NCBI GenBank assembly: GCA_938035125.1
Contig: CALHNS010000033.1
Span: 1-35,863, forward strand
DNA length: 35,863 nucleotides
Direction: 5' to 3'
Source: an uncultured Granulosicoccaceae bacterium
Lineage (GTDB): Bacteria; Pseudomonadota; Gammaproteobacteria; Granulosicoccales; Granulosicoccaceae
Made by a program: the position numbers and the translations under genes. Positions 27,383-35,771 of this stretch are shown here, in pieces (within the stretch, counting starts at the first letter, position 1; each line of letters opens with the position of its first letter). Under the pieces are notes generated by a model. The model did not search any database, had not been told where the DNA came from, and worked only from the letters and a program-made list of their open reading frames with translations.

Positions 27383-28369
27383 TTACTGAATAATGCCGAT
27401 TTCTTTCGACAGCTTCGTCACGTCTTCAATGCTTCCCGCAACGAATTTGTACATGTCATCGCCGAAGTTATTGAAAGGCGCAATCGCTGCATCTTCAAGA
27501 GTTTGTTGGAAGCCTTCATCTTCAACCATGGTTTGGATCGCGTTGCTCCAAAACTCTTTTGCTTCATCAGATGCGCCAGCAGGCATGTACAGACCGCGCC
27601 AGTTAGCACCGACCACATCATAGCCCTGCTCTTTAGCTGTTGGAATGTCAGGGAAATTTGCTAAACGCTCTGGCGCCATGATGGCGATGATGCGAATGTC
27701 GCCTGATTCTAGAAAACCTAACATTTCTGAGAAATCACCCGACAATGCTTCGGTAGCACCTGAAAGAAGACCTGTCATCGCCTCACCACCACCGTCGAAG
27801 GAGACATACTTCATCGTAGTAACATCTTCTAAACCAGCTTTTTGAGCAACAAGCATAGGTTTGATGTGATCAAAACTACCGATAGAAGAACCACCTGCGA
27901 TACCCACTGAGCGTGGATCTTCAAGGATGTCATCCATCATTTGAGTCAGTGTTTCGTATTTTGAATCTGACTTTACTGCGATAGCCCCGTATTCAGCACC
28001 GAATGTTGCTAGGAAATGAACGTCGTCTTGCGTAGCGCCTTCATAAATTCCTTGAGCAATTCGCGCGCTGGTACTCATCGATGCTGCAACGATAAGATTG
28101 TTATCTTCGTTACGTTCTTTAGTAACATGAGCAAAGGCTACACCGCCGCCACCACCAGACATATTGGTGACTTGCATGGAATCTTCGATTATTTTTAAAT
28201 CGAAGAGGAATTTAGCGGTTGTTCGGCAGATGAAATCCCAGCCGCCGCCAGGGTTAGACGGTGCGATACATGCAGGATTTTCGGCCTTGAAATCTTGTGC
28301 GTGCGCATTTGATACGCTGAGCATCAGTGCAATGCTCAATGTACTGGTTTGTACGATCTGTTTGATCAC
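27383..28369 (-). CDS. tctC: Tripartite tricarboxylate transporter, periplasmic binding protein
   Basis: The 328-residue protein has a Sec signal peptide (residues 1-24, ending SNAHA) and the TctC/Bug fold: the ligand-loop PSNPGGGWDFICRTTA, MSGGGGGVAFAH, AAGIAGGSSIGSFDH-type second loop, and ANWRGLYMPAGAS near the C terminus. Bug-type receptors bind carboxylates through water-bridged backbone contacts in these two loops. Translation starts with GTG at 28369, preceded by an excellent GGAGGAG site. It is the promoter-proximal gene of the catabolic operon and faces a divergent GntR regulator across 388 bp. The actual ligand would define the pathway. The tryptophan-containing GGGWDF loop resembles citrate/tricarboxylate-type TctC rather than the shorter Bug loops, but this is a weak indication. 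Confidence 0.95.
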   Translation of the reverse strand: MIKQIVQTSTLSIALMLSVSNAHAQDFKAENPACIAPSNPGGGWDFICRTTAKFLFDLKIIEDSMQVTNMSGGGGGVAFAHVTKERNEDNNLIVAASMSTSARIAQGIYEGATQDDVHFLATFGAEYGAIAVKSDSKYETLTQMMDDILEDPRSVGIAGGSSIGSFDHIKPMLVAQKAGLEDVTTMKYVSFDGGGEAMTGLLSGATEALSGDFSEMLGFLESGDIRIIAIMAPERLANFPDIPTAKEQGYDVVGANWRGLYMPAGASDEAKEFWSNAIQTMVEDEGFQQTLEDAAIAPFNNFGDDMYKFVAGSIEDVTKLSKEIGIIQ

Positions 28370-28757
28370 TTTGGTGACTCCTCCGATTTATAGATACTTT
28401 GTGCGATTTGGCAACACAGTGCCAAATCGCATATTGCACTTTTATAAATAAAAAACCAATATATTTTTTACTTTTTTTATCTTTAATTTCCGATTAGCTG
28501 CTGATTCACTAACCAAAAGTTTGGATATTTTGGTTTGAATCTCCTTCACGACGCTGTTAAATTAGCGTTTCGTTGAATTATTCTGAAAATATCCGAAGCA
28601 CAGATTTACGGTGTCAAAATATTTAATGCTGCGACAAGAAGATAGGATTTAGTGTACTTTTTATGCTAATTTCCACATTCCATCCGCTGAACAGCGAATT
28701 TAAGCTGCTCTCAAAGGACTACAGGATGAATTAACTTTCAACCAAGAGAGTTTTGTA
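28370..28757. promoter_or_regulatory. 388-bp divergent regulatory region between tctC and the GntR gene
   Basis: No gene is visible in this AT-rich region, which must hold the promoters of both tctC and the regulator. It contains the strong 12-bp inverted repeat at 28402-28431 in the tctC leader and an 8-bp inverted repeat AACCAAAA/TTTTGGTT (28511-28518, 28528-28535) containing a nested CCAAA-AG-TTTGG. A long A/T tract at 28441-28485 could bend DNA or act as an UP element. Exact -35/-10 boxes cannot be assigned with confidence. Confidence 0.6.
28402..28431. promoter_or_regulatory. 12-bp perfect inverted repeat in the tctC leader
   Basis: TGCGATTTGGCA (28402-28413) and TGCCAAATCGCA (28420-28431) are exact reverse complements around a 6-nt spacer, 33-62 nt upstream of the tctC GTG. 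It could be the operator of the divergent GntR regulator or a 5' mRNA hairpin protecting the transcript. No T-run follows, so it is not an intrinsic terminator. Confidence 0.65.
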
Positions 28758-29654
28758 ATGAACCAACGTATCCGCTCGAATGAATTGCCCGAGCGAATAT
28801 CTCATCGAATATTGCAAGAAATTGCTGTTGGCACAATGGAGGCTGGTCAGCATGTCAGCGCTCAGCAAGTGGCTGATCGTTACCGGGTATCCAGAACACC
28901 GGTAAGAGAGGCGCTAAGCTCGCTAGAAAAATGTGGTGTTCTTAAGCGTAAGACCAACCGTGGGTATTTCGTCCCTGCTGAAATTCCGAATGGTTTAAAC
29001 GAACTAATTGAAGAATATCGCCAATCTCCTGCAGATCCTTATCAGCAACTTGCCAATGATTGGGTGGCCAACCGATTGCCAGGAGAAGTCACCGAGCAAC
29101 ATTTGCGGCAAAATTACGGGTGGTCTAAAAGTAAAGTTGTTGAGTTGCTAGCTCGCGCTACCCGAGAAGGTTGGGCTGAGCGTAAAGATGGATATGGTTG
29201 GCGATTTTTGCCAGTGGCTAAAACATCGCAAGCGTTTGAACAAATATATCGACTGCGGCTTGCTATTGAACCGGCTGCTTTATTAGAGCCTACCTTTCAA
29301 TTAGATCGTAAAGTGCTAGATGAACAACGACGAATTCAATCTGGCATGTTAGAAAAAGGCGCTGACACTGTGGCGGAAGAATTGCAGCTATCCAACGGTT
29401 CGCTGTTTCATGAAGAGATTATAAAACTCTCTGGTAATCAATTTTTCTTACAGGCTTTAACGCAAGTCAATCGTATGCGTAGGCTAATGGAATACAAGGT
29501 TAAGGTTGACCCCATTCGAACGGCTGAACAATGTACTGAACATCTAGAAATTATTGATTTACTAGAATCTGGAGATATAGTTGAAGCATCTTATAAAATG
29601 CGCAGTCATCTCGCTGGGGCTCTCAAAATTAAAACATCGACTACTCTGGATTAG
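28758..29654 (+). CDS. GntR-family (FCD) regulator with a second winged-helix-like insert
   Basis: The 298-residue protein starts with a normal GntR winged helix (1-75; AQQVADRYRVSRTPVREALSSL and wing NRGYFVPAE). It ends with an FCD ligand-binding domain (about 157-290) that shows the metal-site histidines His218 (LFHEEI), His262 and His284 (MRSHL). FadR-type regulators are usually 220-250 residues long. The extra ~70 residues (85-152) look like a second winged helix: VTEQHLRQNYGWSKSKVVEL, then REGWAERKDGYGWRFLP. It is divergent from the tctC operon and is its likely repressor or activator, with the operon's substrate or intermediate as ligand. GAGAG nine bases before the ATG supports the start. 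Confidence 0.9.
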   Translation: MNQRIRSNELPERISHRILQEIAVGTMEAGQHVSAQQVADRYRVSRTPVREALSSLEKCGVLKRKTNRGYFVPAEIPNGLNELIEEYRQSPADPYQQLANDWVANRLPGEVTEQHLRQNYGWSKSKVVELLARATREGWAERKDGYGWRFLPVAKTSQAFEQIYRLRLAIEPAALLEPTFQLDRKVLDEQRRIQSGMLEKGADTVAEELQLSNGSLFHEEIIKLSGNQFFLQALTQVNRMRRLMEYKVKVDPIRTAEQCTEHLEIIDLLESGDIVEASYKMRSHLAGALKIKTSTTLD

Positions 29655-29816
29655 TCAGATTAGAGTCAGTAAAGGCTTTGCTTTTTTAAAAGCTTACCAA
29701 TAAGTTAATAACTTATAGAATAACCCAACCTATAACGCGCCGTTTTTGTATTGCACACTCAAGCTGCATTCCTATTGCGCACTCACTCTACAAAAAAATC
29801 TTGGATATACGGCGTT

Positions 29817-30239
29817 ATGAGTAAAACAGGCCAAACCAGAGTCGCTGCCTATGGGCTTCTTCAACGCGATAGTAAAATACTGTTGTGTCGTTTATCAAAA
29901 AATGTAGGAATGAACCCTGGCCGCTGGACATTACCAGGCGGCGGAATAGATTTTGGTGAAGACCCAGAAGATGCCGTGGTACGAGAGTTTCGTGAAGAAA
30001 CTGGATTAAATGTAAAGGTGGAAAAACTAATCGGCGTAGATTCTCTTTGCGACAGTATGCCCAATTGGCCTGCTATGCACAGTATTAGAATTATTTACAC
30101 GGTAAGTTATGTATCGGGGGAATTGCAATATGAGCATGACGGATCAACCGATTTATGTGCGTGGCATACCTATACCGATTCCAAAGAACTACCCTTGGTT
30201 GATTTGGCTAAACGCGGTGTCGCTTTAAGTTTTTCGTAA
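29817..30239 (+). CDS. Nudix hydrolase
   Basis: The 140-residue protein has a complete Nudix box, G-x5-E-x7-REUxEExGU, from Gly42 (GGIDFGE) through REFREETGL (56-64). It cleaves a nucleoside diphosphate linked to another moiety, with Mg bound by the box glutamates. The exact substrate cannot be predicted; the preceding RWTLPGGG and an aromatic-rich C terminus are typical of small Nudix enzymes of the MutT/ADP-ribose pyrophosphatase type. The open frame extends to TTG at 29751, but those 22 residues look non-coding and ATG 29817 begins the family-like first strand. It lies 52 bp upstream of kynU on the same strand and may be co-transcribed with it. Confidence 0.87.
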   Translation: MSKTGQTRVAAYGLLQRDSKILLCRLSKNVGMNPGRWTLPGGGIDFGEDPEDAVVREFREETGLNVKVEKLIGVDSLCDSMPNWPAMHSIRIIYTVSYVSGELQYEHDGSTDLCAWHTYTDSKELPLVDLAKRGVALSFS

Positions 30240-30291
30240 ACTACAAGCGTTACGATACATCGATTGAAAATGGCTGTAGGTATAGAGAATT

Positions 30292-31470
30292 ATGCGCAAG
30301 AGCGAATTTGTATTACCCGAAGGTATGATCTATCTCGACGGCAATTCGTTGGGGCCATTGCCAAAAGCTGCGTCTGCGCGTTTACAAAAAACGGTTCAAG
30401 ATGAATGGGGTCAGCTTTTAATTAAAGGATGGAATGATGCGGGCTGGATGCATCAGCCTACAGCCATTGGTGAGCGAATTGGGCGCCTAATTGGGGCACC
30501 TGCTGGCACGGTTATGGTAGGTGATACGCTGTCAATAAAAATTTATCAGGCTCTGGCTGCAGCACTCGCCATGCGTCCTGACCGACGAATAATCGTATCT
30601 GACACTGGGAATTTTCCCACCGATTTATACATGGCTGAAGGGTTAATCAATTCATTAGACAAAGGGCATGAACTTAAGGTGGTGCCAGCTGAGTCGGTTA
30701 CCGATGCCATAGACGAATCGGTTGCGGTGTTGCTGTTAACACAAGTAGATTACCGAACGGGTCGACTGCACGATATGCAGGCATTAACAGAAAAGGCACA
30801 AGCAGCAGGCGCTGTTGTAATTTGGGATCTTGCTCATTCAGCCGGGGCATTGCCTATCGATCTTCAAGGCTGTAAGCCAGAGTTTGCTGCCGGTTGTACG
30901 TATAAATATTTAAATGCAGGCCCTGGTGCACCAGCGTTCATATACGTTCGCCCCGATATCGTTGATACCATCGAGCCTGCGCTATCTGGATGGCTTGGGC
31001 ACACAGCGCCTTTTGATTTTTCGCTACATTATCAGCCAGGTAAGGCTATTGAGCGCATGCGCGTTGGAACACCATCTGTTTTACAAATGTCTGTACTTGA
31101 AGCGGCCTTAGACATTTGGGACGATGTGTCTATCGATGAGGTTCGTGATCAATCCATTGAGCTTAGTGAGTTATTCATTCAGTTAGTCGAAAGCCGATGC
31201 TCTGAACTTACATTAATCAGCCCAAGAGATCCTCAACAACGTGGCAGTCAGGTGTCTTTTGCGTTCGATGAAGGTTATGCCGCTATTCAGGCGCTTATTA
31301 CTGATGGCGTTGTAGGAGATTTTCGTGCACCCAATGTTATGCGTTTCGGATTTACTCCGCTTTATTTAGATAAGGATGATGTGCGGCTCGCCGCTGACAA
31401 GCTGGTGAACGTTATGCAAAATAAATTATGGGCTGAAGAACGCTTTAGTGTTCGTAAGGCAGTTACCTAA
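30292..31470 (+). CDS. kynU: Kynureninase
   Basis: The 392-residue PLP enzyme hydrolyses kynurenine (or 3-hydroxykynurenine) to anthranilate (or 3-hydroxyanthranilate) and alanine. Kynureninase-specific motifs are seen throughout: IYLDGNSLGPLPKAA, WNDAGWM, TLSIKIYQAL, DTGNFPTDLYM, WDLAHSAGALPIDL with the PLP-binding Asp179, and the Schiff-base lysine Lys205 in GCTYKYLNAGPGAPAF. Length agrees with bacterial KynU (~395-420). No tryptophan 2,3-dioxygenase or formamidase gene is in the window, so the rest of the kynurenine route must be elsewhere. Its relation to the adjacent tricarboxylate operon is probably only positional. Confidence 0.93.
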   Translation: MRKSEFVLPEGMIYLDGNSLGPLPKAASARLQKTVQDEWGQLLIKGWNDAGWMHQPTAIGERIGRLIGAPAGTVMVGDTLSIKIYQALAAALAMRPDRRIIVSDTGNFPTDLYMAEGLINSLDKGHELKVVPAESVTDAIDESVAVLLLTQVDYRTGRLHDMQALTEKAQAAGAVVIWDLAHSAGALPIDLQGCKPEFAAGCTYKYLNAGPGAPAFIYVRPDIVDTIEPALSGWLGHTAPFDFSLHYQPGKAIERMRVGTPSVLQMSVLEAALDIWDDVSIDEVRDQSIELSELFIQLVESRCSELTLISPRDPQQRGSQVSFAFDEGYAAIQALITDGVVGDFRAPNVMRFGFTPLYLDKDDVRLAADKLVNVMQNKLWAEERFSVRKAVT

Positions 31471-31551
31471 CCACCGGATTCCACAGTAAAACGTGTGGAA
31501 AAAAACAATACGCCAAACAGCGTTTTTGCATCGGCCTGCAAGTTTATTGCC

Positions 31552-31655
31552 AATACGTTTATCTCTTACTCTCAAAACCATCACTCTACCCATTTCGAAT
31601 GCGTTGTGATCACAGTAAAAATTGTGATGCAGCTAGCATGATTGATAAACGTATT
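31552..31655. repeat. Spaced 12-bp inverted repeat around a TGTGATCACA palindrome
   Basis: AATACGTTTATC (31552-31563) is repeated as its exact reverse complement at 31644-31655, 80 bp apart. A TGTGATCACA palindrome (31605-31614) sits near the middle of the spacer. This lies upstream of the large oxidase gene, in the 284-bp gap after kynU that otherwise shows no gene. Looping operators are a possible reading; chance cannot be excluded. Confidence 0.35.
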
Positions 31656-31754
31656 TAATCTGAAACCTTTCAGGCATTGTTTGAGTTGTAAGGCTTAATC
31701 GATTGGCATTTTAGGTGCTTGAGGTATTAAATCTTACGATAATCGAACGTGCCA

Positions 31755-34700
31755 ATGAAATCGATACAGAATCGAGCAGTATGCTTTTCGCTATGCTGTG
31801 CAATAACATTATGCGCTTTCTCCAATGCATTGGCGCAATCAGCCACCAGTGGCGGGGTTTGGAGCGAAAAAATTGATACCCCGGTTATCGCTGTAGCCGC
31901 AGCCAATTTGCCCACCGGTAAAGTGCTTATGTGGTCCTCCAATATGCAGACCACCTTTGGCGCTGGCCCTGCAGAAACCTACACGGCCATATTCGATCCG
32001 ATTACTCGCACCAGCACACAGCGCATCGTTCGAGAGTCGCAGCACGATATGTTCTGTCCTGGCATCAGTTTGTTAGATGACGGGCGCTTGTTGATTTCTG
32101 GTGGTAATTCAGCAGGTAGCACAAGTATTTACAGCGCTGAAACTGATAACAGTTCCGTTTGGCAACGCGCGGAAGATTTAAACATTCCTCGTGGCTATCA
32201 CTCTAGCGCCATAACACCCAGCGGCGCTGTGTTCACCATCGGGGGCTCGTGGAGTGGTGGTATCGGCGGAAAGATGGGCGAAATCTGGCACGAAGGCAGA
32301 GGTTGGTTTCCATTAAGTGGATTACCCGGCAGCCTATTGCAAGAAGGAACAAATGATCCTGAAGGCGTATACCGAGAAGATAATCATGCATGGATTTTTG
32401 CAGCACCTGGCGAACGCATGTTTCACGCAGGGCCTGGCACCGCTATGCATTGGCTTGATTTGAATGGGAATGGTTCATACACCTCAGCTGGCACACGAGC
32501 CGATGATGAGTACAGCATGAACGGATCTGTTGCGATGTACGACATAGGAAAAATATTAAAAGCTGGTGGTGCGCCTGCTTATGCCTATGAAAGAACAGCG
32601 AATGCAAATTCATACATTATTGATGTGAACGGCGCACAGCCTTCGGTGCAACGCGTTGCCAACATGAAGTACCCCCGCACACTGGGCAATAGTGTTGTTT
32701 TACCCAACGGAGAAGTGATGGTAATTGGTGGCATTCCAATAGCTACCCCATTCTCCGATCAATTTTCTGTAATGATTCCAGAAATATTTAACCCTGATAC
32801 TCAAACGTGGCGCGATGCAGCAAGCATACAAGTACCTCGTAACTACCATAGCACCGCCCTATTATTGCCTGATGGACGTGTGATGGCAGCAGGTGGCGGT
32901 CAATGTGGGGATTGCGATACGAACCATTTCGATACTCAAATTTATTCACCAGAGTATTTATTCACAGCGAATGGTCAGCCCAGGCAGCGACCCACGATTA
33001 CCAACGCACCAGCAAAAGCCGATTATGGCCAAACTATTTCTGTTAGCAGCAATGGTAACGTCGATCATTATGTATTGATGAGGTTGTCCAGTGTTACCCA
33101 CAGCATTAATACGGATCAACGCCGCGTACCATTAGCCACCAGAAATACCGGTAATGGCAATTTTCAGCTGTCCATACCCACCGACCGCGGCATTGCACCG
33201 CCTGGGTTGTACATGCTTTTTGCAATGGATGCTAATGGCACTCCAAGTATTTCTAGGAACATACAAATTGGATCAGCCACTGCAACGCCTGAGGTTAATT
33301 TACCCGATCGTGACTTGGGCGCAATGGCTGTATTGAATCGTGGTAATTGGAGAATCGACAGCAACAGAGACACACGATGGAATGGAAATGAATGTGTGTT
33401 AGACGATTGTGGCCAATTCGGTTCGCCTACAGATGTGGCTGTTCCGGGTATAGAAGGAGCTACAGTGGGTGTGTACCGACCCAAACGTCGACGATTCTTT
33501 TTCGATCTAAATAACAACTTAAGTTGGGATGGTTGCACAGTAGACTTGTGCATTGACACCGTTGGTCGAGAGGGCGATTTACCTGTCATAAAAGATGGGA
33601 AGATTGGTGTGTTCAGACCCAAGAATGGGCGTTGGTTTTTCGATAAAAACGGCAACCATAGAATTGAGCGCTGTAGAATTGATGAGTGCGGTCATTTTGG
33701 TGGCCTAAACGATATTCCATTAATTAGAAATGGCAATGTAGGGGTTTTTCGCGCTAGTACTAAAGAGTGGTTTTTCGATGCTAATGGGAACATAGGGTTT
33801 GATGGATGTCATATCGATCACTGTGTGGTAGGTTTTGGCGAAGTCGGAGATAAGCCTGTGGTGAATCCTGTTACAGGCGTCATCGGTGTTTATAGGCCCA
33901 GTCAGAACACATGGTTTCTAGATTCGAACAATAACCTGCAATGGGACGGCTGTTCAGTTGATTCCTGTATCAATACCTTTGGTAATGGAAACGTTCAAGC
34001 GCTTATGGTTGAGTTGCCAGATCCTAGTGCACCATCGTTCGGCGCTGCTTTGCCTATCGGTTTACCTGAAGGTGTTGAAGCTGGCATCACTAACGCAGTT
34101 GGGGTGGTATCACTAGATGGTGAAATAAACGAATGGGAATCACTGACCGCCTTTCCCCGAGATTCTGAAAACAACTTAGCAGCATCAGAAAATCCATTGG
34201 ATTGGGACCAAGCATGGATGGCGCACGATGCACAGCATTTCTATCTTGCATATAGCAATCAGTCTTCAATCGTACGAAGCTGGGGGCAAAGTGTTTTAAT
34301 TGATTCAGACTACGATTCAGACACCGGTTTTAATCAAAGCTCAGCAATTGGAGCCGACTTTTTGATTCAGGCCAATGAGCTTTACGCGCACATTGGTGAG
34401 AATTCAGAATGGCAATGGGCACATGTTGCTACTTTGAATGTGGGCGAAAGTGATCGCTTTTTTGAAATGGCAATACCACGTGAGTTGCTAGGCAACACAG
34501 CACACTTACGCTTTTACTTTCTTGGGTCTAATGACCCCTATTCTTCTAGTGCAGAAGTTGATCTGTATCCAAATGGTGCTCATGATGCCAACGCCAGTGA
34601 GCGATTTTTCACTTACAGTGTGAATACGGGTGAGGAAAATACAGCACCTGATGTTGTATCTTCCCAGGTAACAACGCTTGAGGCGTTACCCACCAACATC

Positions 34701-35714
34701 TTACTGCAAGGATCAGATGTCGATAACAACCCGCTGGAATTTACTATAACAAGACAACCTGAATTTGGACGATTAGAAGGTGTTGCGCCTGAGGTGACTT
34801 ATACCGCTGAGAACTATGAAGGCCGTGATTCTTTTAGTTTCGTTGTTAGTGACGGCACACAACAAAGCGCAGAAGCGGTTGTGAATATCAATGTTTTGGG
34901 AAGCTACCTATCTAACCCGGTAGAAAATTTATCTATAAATGGTGAGTTCTCCGACTGGGCTGAGGTTGAATCTTTCACTCAAGATGAAATAGGTGAATTA
35001 AGAGGTTCCAATAACCCGATTGATTTGCAATCGGCGTGGATGGCACATGATGACGATAATCTCTATTTATCGTTTGAAAACGCAGACTCTTCTGCGCCAC
35101 TTCCAGTTGAAGGAATCAATGCCTTCCTAGACACAGATCGTGTTGTGAATTCTGGATATCGATTTAATTCGTCAATGGGCGCTGATTTCTTAATTCAAGG
35201 CGCGCAATTATTTCAATACATTGGCAACGGCCATTCGTGGGATTGGCAGCTCATTGAGATTGGCTCAAGCGAGGTGCGCAACAATCGTGTCGAGCTGATG
35301 TTAAGCCGAACCGCAATTCATAACGTTATCAATATGAAGGTTATATTTACTGCTGATAATGTAGCCTTAGGCGGAGAATCCGATGATTTTATGCCAGGCG
35401 ATGCTAGGCAAAATGTGGGTATAAATTATCTTAATTACAGCTTTGGGCCTTCATTGCTTGAGCAAGGCCTTGGCGCAGCACTGCTAGCCCTTGATTCTAA
35501 TGTGAACGCAACTAATGGAACGTTGGATAGAGTGGCACAGGCTCGCACACCTTCTGCGATAAACGAATTAGGTGTAAACCGTAACGTGCTTGTTGGTAGT
35601 GGGTGTTCTGTGTCGGCGGGATTGAGTGGTAGTAGTGGTGATGTTGGGTTGCTTTTTCTTGTTTTGTTTAGCTTAGGGTTCTGTGGTCGTAAAACCGCTA
35701 GAACTGCCCCATAA
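31755..35714 (+). CDS. Galactose-oxidase-like (AA5) secreted multidomain protein with C-terminal sorting tail
   Basis: From ATG 31755 the protein has about 1,319 residues (GTG at 31749 would add two). Order: signal peptide (1-28, ends NALAQ); seven-bladed Kelch-type propeller of the copper-radical oxidase family with all galactose-oxidase active-site residues, namely the Cys-Tyr cofactor Cys101 (MFCPG) and Tyr148 (RGYHSS), stacking Trp166 (GGSWSGG), Tyr364-His365 (NYHST) and His449 (VTHSINTDQRR); then the DUF1929-type domain to about 505. Five ~45-residue repeats with paired Cys follow (about 525-750), then two CBM9-like domains (about 785-955 and 1055-1230) around a cadherin/Ig-like domain (965-1050). 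The tail has Cys1284 (GSGCSVS), a hydrophobic helix and GRKTAR, as in JDVT-type CTERM signals. Probably a surface-anchored oxidase of carbohydrate or alcohol groups. Confidence 0.92.
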   Translation: MKSIQNRAVCFSLCCAITLCAFSNALAQSATSGGVWSEKIDTPVIAVAAANLPTGKVLMWSSNMQTTFGAGPAETYTAIFDPITRTSTQRIVRESQHDMFCPGISLLDDGRLLISGGNSAGSTSIYSAETDNSSVWQRAEDLNIPRGYHSSAITPSGAVFTIGGSWSGGIGGKMGEIWHEGRGWFPLSGLPGSLLQEGTNDPEGVYREDNHAWIFAAPGERMFHAGPGTAMHWLDLNGNGSYTSAGTRADDEYSMNGSVAMYDIGKILKAGGAPAYAYERTANANSYIIDVNGAQPSVQRVANMKYPRTLGNSVVLPNGEVMVIGGIPIATPFSDQFSVMIPEIFNPDTQTWRDAASIQVPRNYHSTALLLPDGRVMAAGGGQCGDCDTNHFDTQIYSPEYLFTANGQPRQRPTITNAPAKADYGQTISVSSNGNVDHYVLMRLSSVTHSINTDQRRVPLATRNTGNGNFQLSIPTDRGIAPPGLYMLFAMDANGTPSISRNIQIGSATATPEVNLPDRDLGAMAVLNRGNWRIDSNRDTRWNGNECVLDDCGQFGSPTDVAVPGIEGATVGVYRPKRRRFFFDLNNNLSWDGCTVDLCIDTVGREGDLPVIKDGKIGVFRPKNGRWFFDKNGNHRIERCRIDECGHFGGLNDIPLIRNGNVGVFRASTKEWFFDANGNIGFDGCHIDHCVVGFGEVGDKPVVNPVTGVIGVYRPSQNTWFLDSNNNLQWDGCSVDSCINTFGNGNVQALMVELPDPSAPSFGAALPIGLPEGVEAGITNAVGVVSLDGEINEWESLTAFPRDSENNLAASENPLDWDQAWMAHDAQHFYLAYSNQSSIVRSWGQSVLIDSDYDSDTGFNQSSAIGADFLIQANELYAHIGENSEWQWAHVATLNVGESDRFFEMAIPRELLGNTAHLRFYFLGSNDPYSSSAEVDLYPNGAHDANASERFFTYSVNTGEENTAPDVVSSQVTTLEALPTNILLQGSDVDNNPLEFTITRQPEFGRLEGVAPEVTYTAENYEGRDSFSFVVSDGTQQSAEAVVNINVLGSYLSNPVENLSINGEFSDWAEVESFTQDEIGELRGSNNPIDLQSAWMAHDDDNLYLSFENADSSAPLPVEGINAFLDTDRVVNSGYRFNSSMGADFLIQGAQLFQYIGNGHSWDWQLIEIGSSEVRNNRVELMLSRTAIHNVINMKVIFTADNVALGGESDDFMPGDARQNVGINYLNYSFGPSLLEQGLGAALLALDSNVNATNGTLDRVAQARTPSAINELGVNRNVLVGSGCSVSAGLSGSSGDVGLLFLVLFSLGFCGRKTARTAP

Positions 35715-35721
35715 CACTGGG

Positions 35722-35751
35722 GATGAATTTTTCTGTTAAAGTAAATTCATC
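35722..35751. repeat. 9-bp inverted repeat after the oxidase gene
   Basis: GATGAATTT (35722-35730) and AAATTCATC (35743-35751) form a 9-bp stem with a 12-nt loop, just after the oxidase stop. No T-run follows. It may be a weak terminator or the edge of a mobile element, since a transposase-like frame starts 20 bp further on. Confidence 0.35.
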
Positions 35752-35771
35752 AACAAAACAAAGAGGTTCGC

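Noticed and set aside
31479-31500. Hairpin TTCCACA/TGTGGAA after kynU as an intrinsic terminator
   Set aside because: It is followed by A residues on the plus strand and preceded, not followed, by T residues on the minus strand.
31605-31614. TGTGATCACA as a CRP site
   Set aside because: The CRP consensus has TGTGA and TCACA six bases apart; here they are contiguous.
33164-33655. 163-codon minus-strand open frame opposite the oxidase gene
   Set aside because: Composition (Pro, Ser, Arg rich) and full overlap with a clearly coding frame mark it as a shadow.
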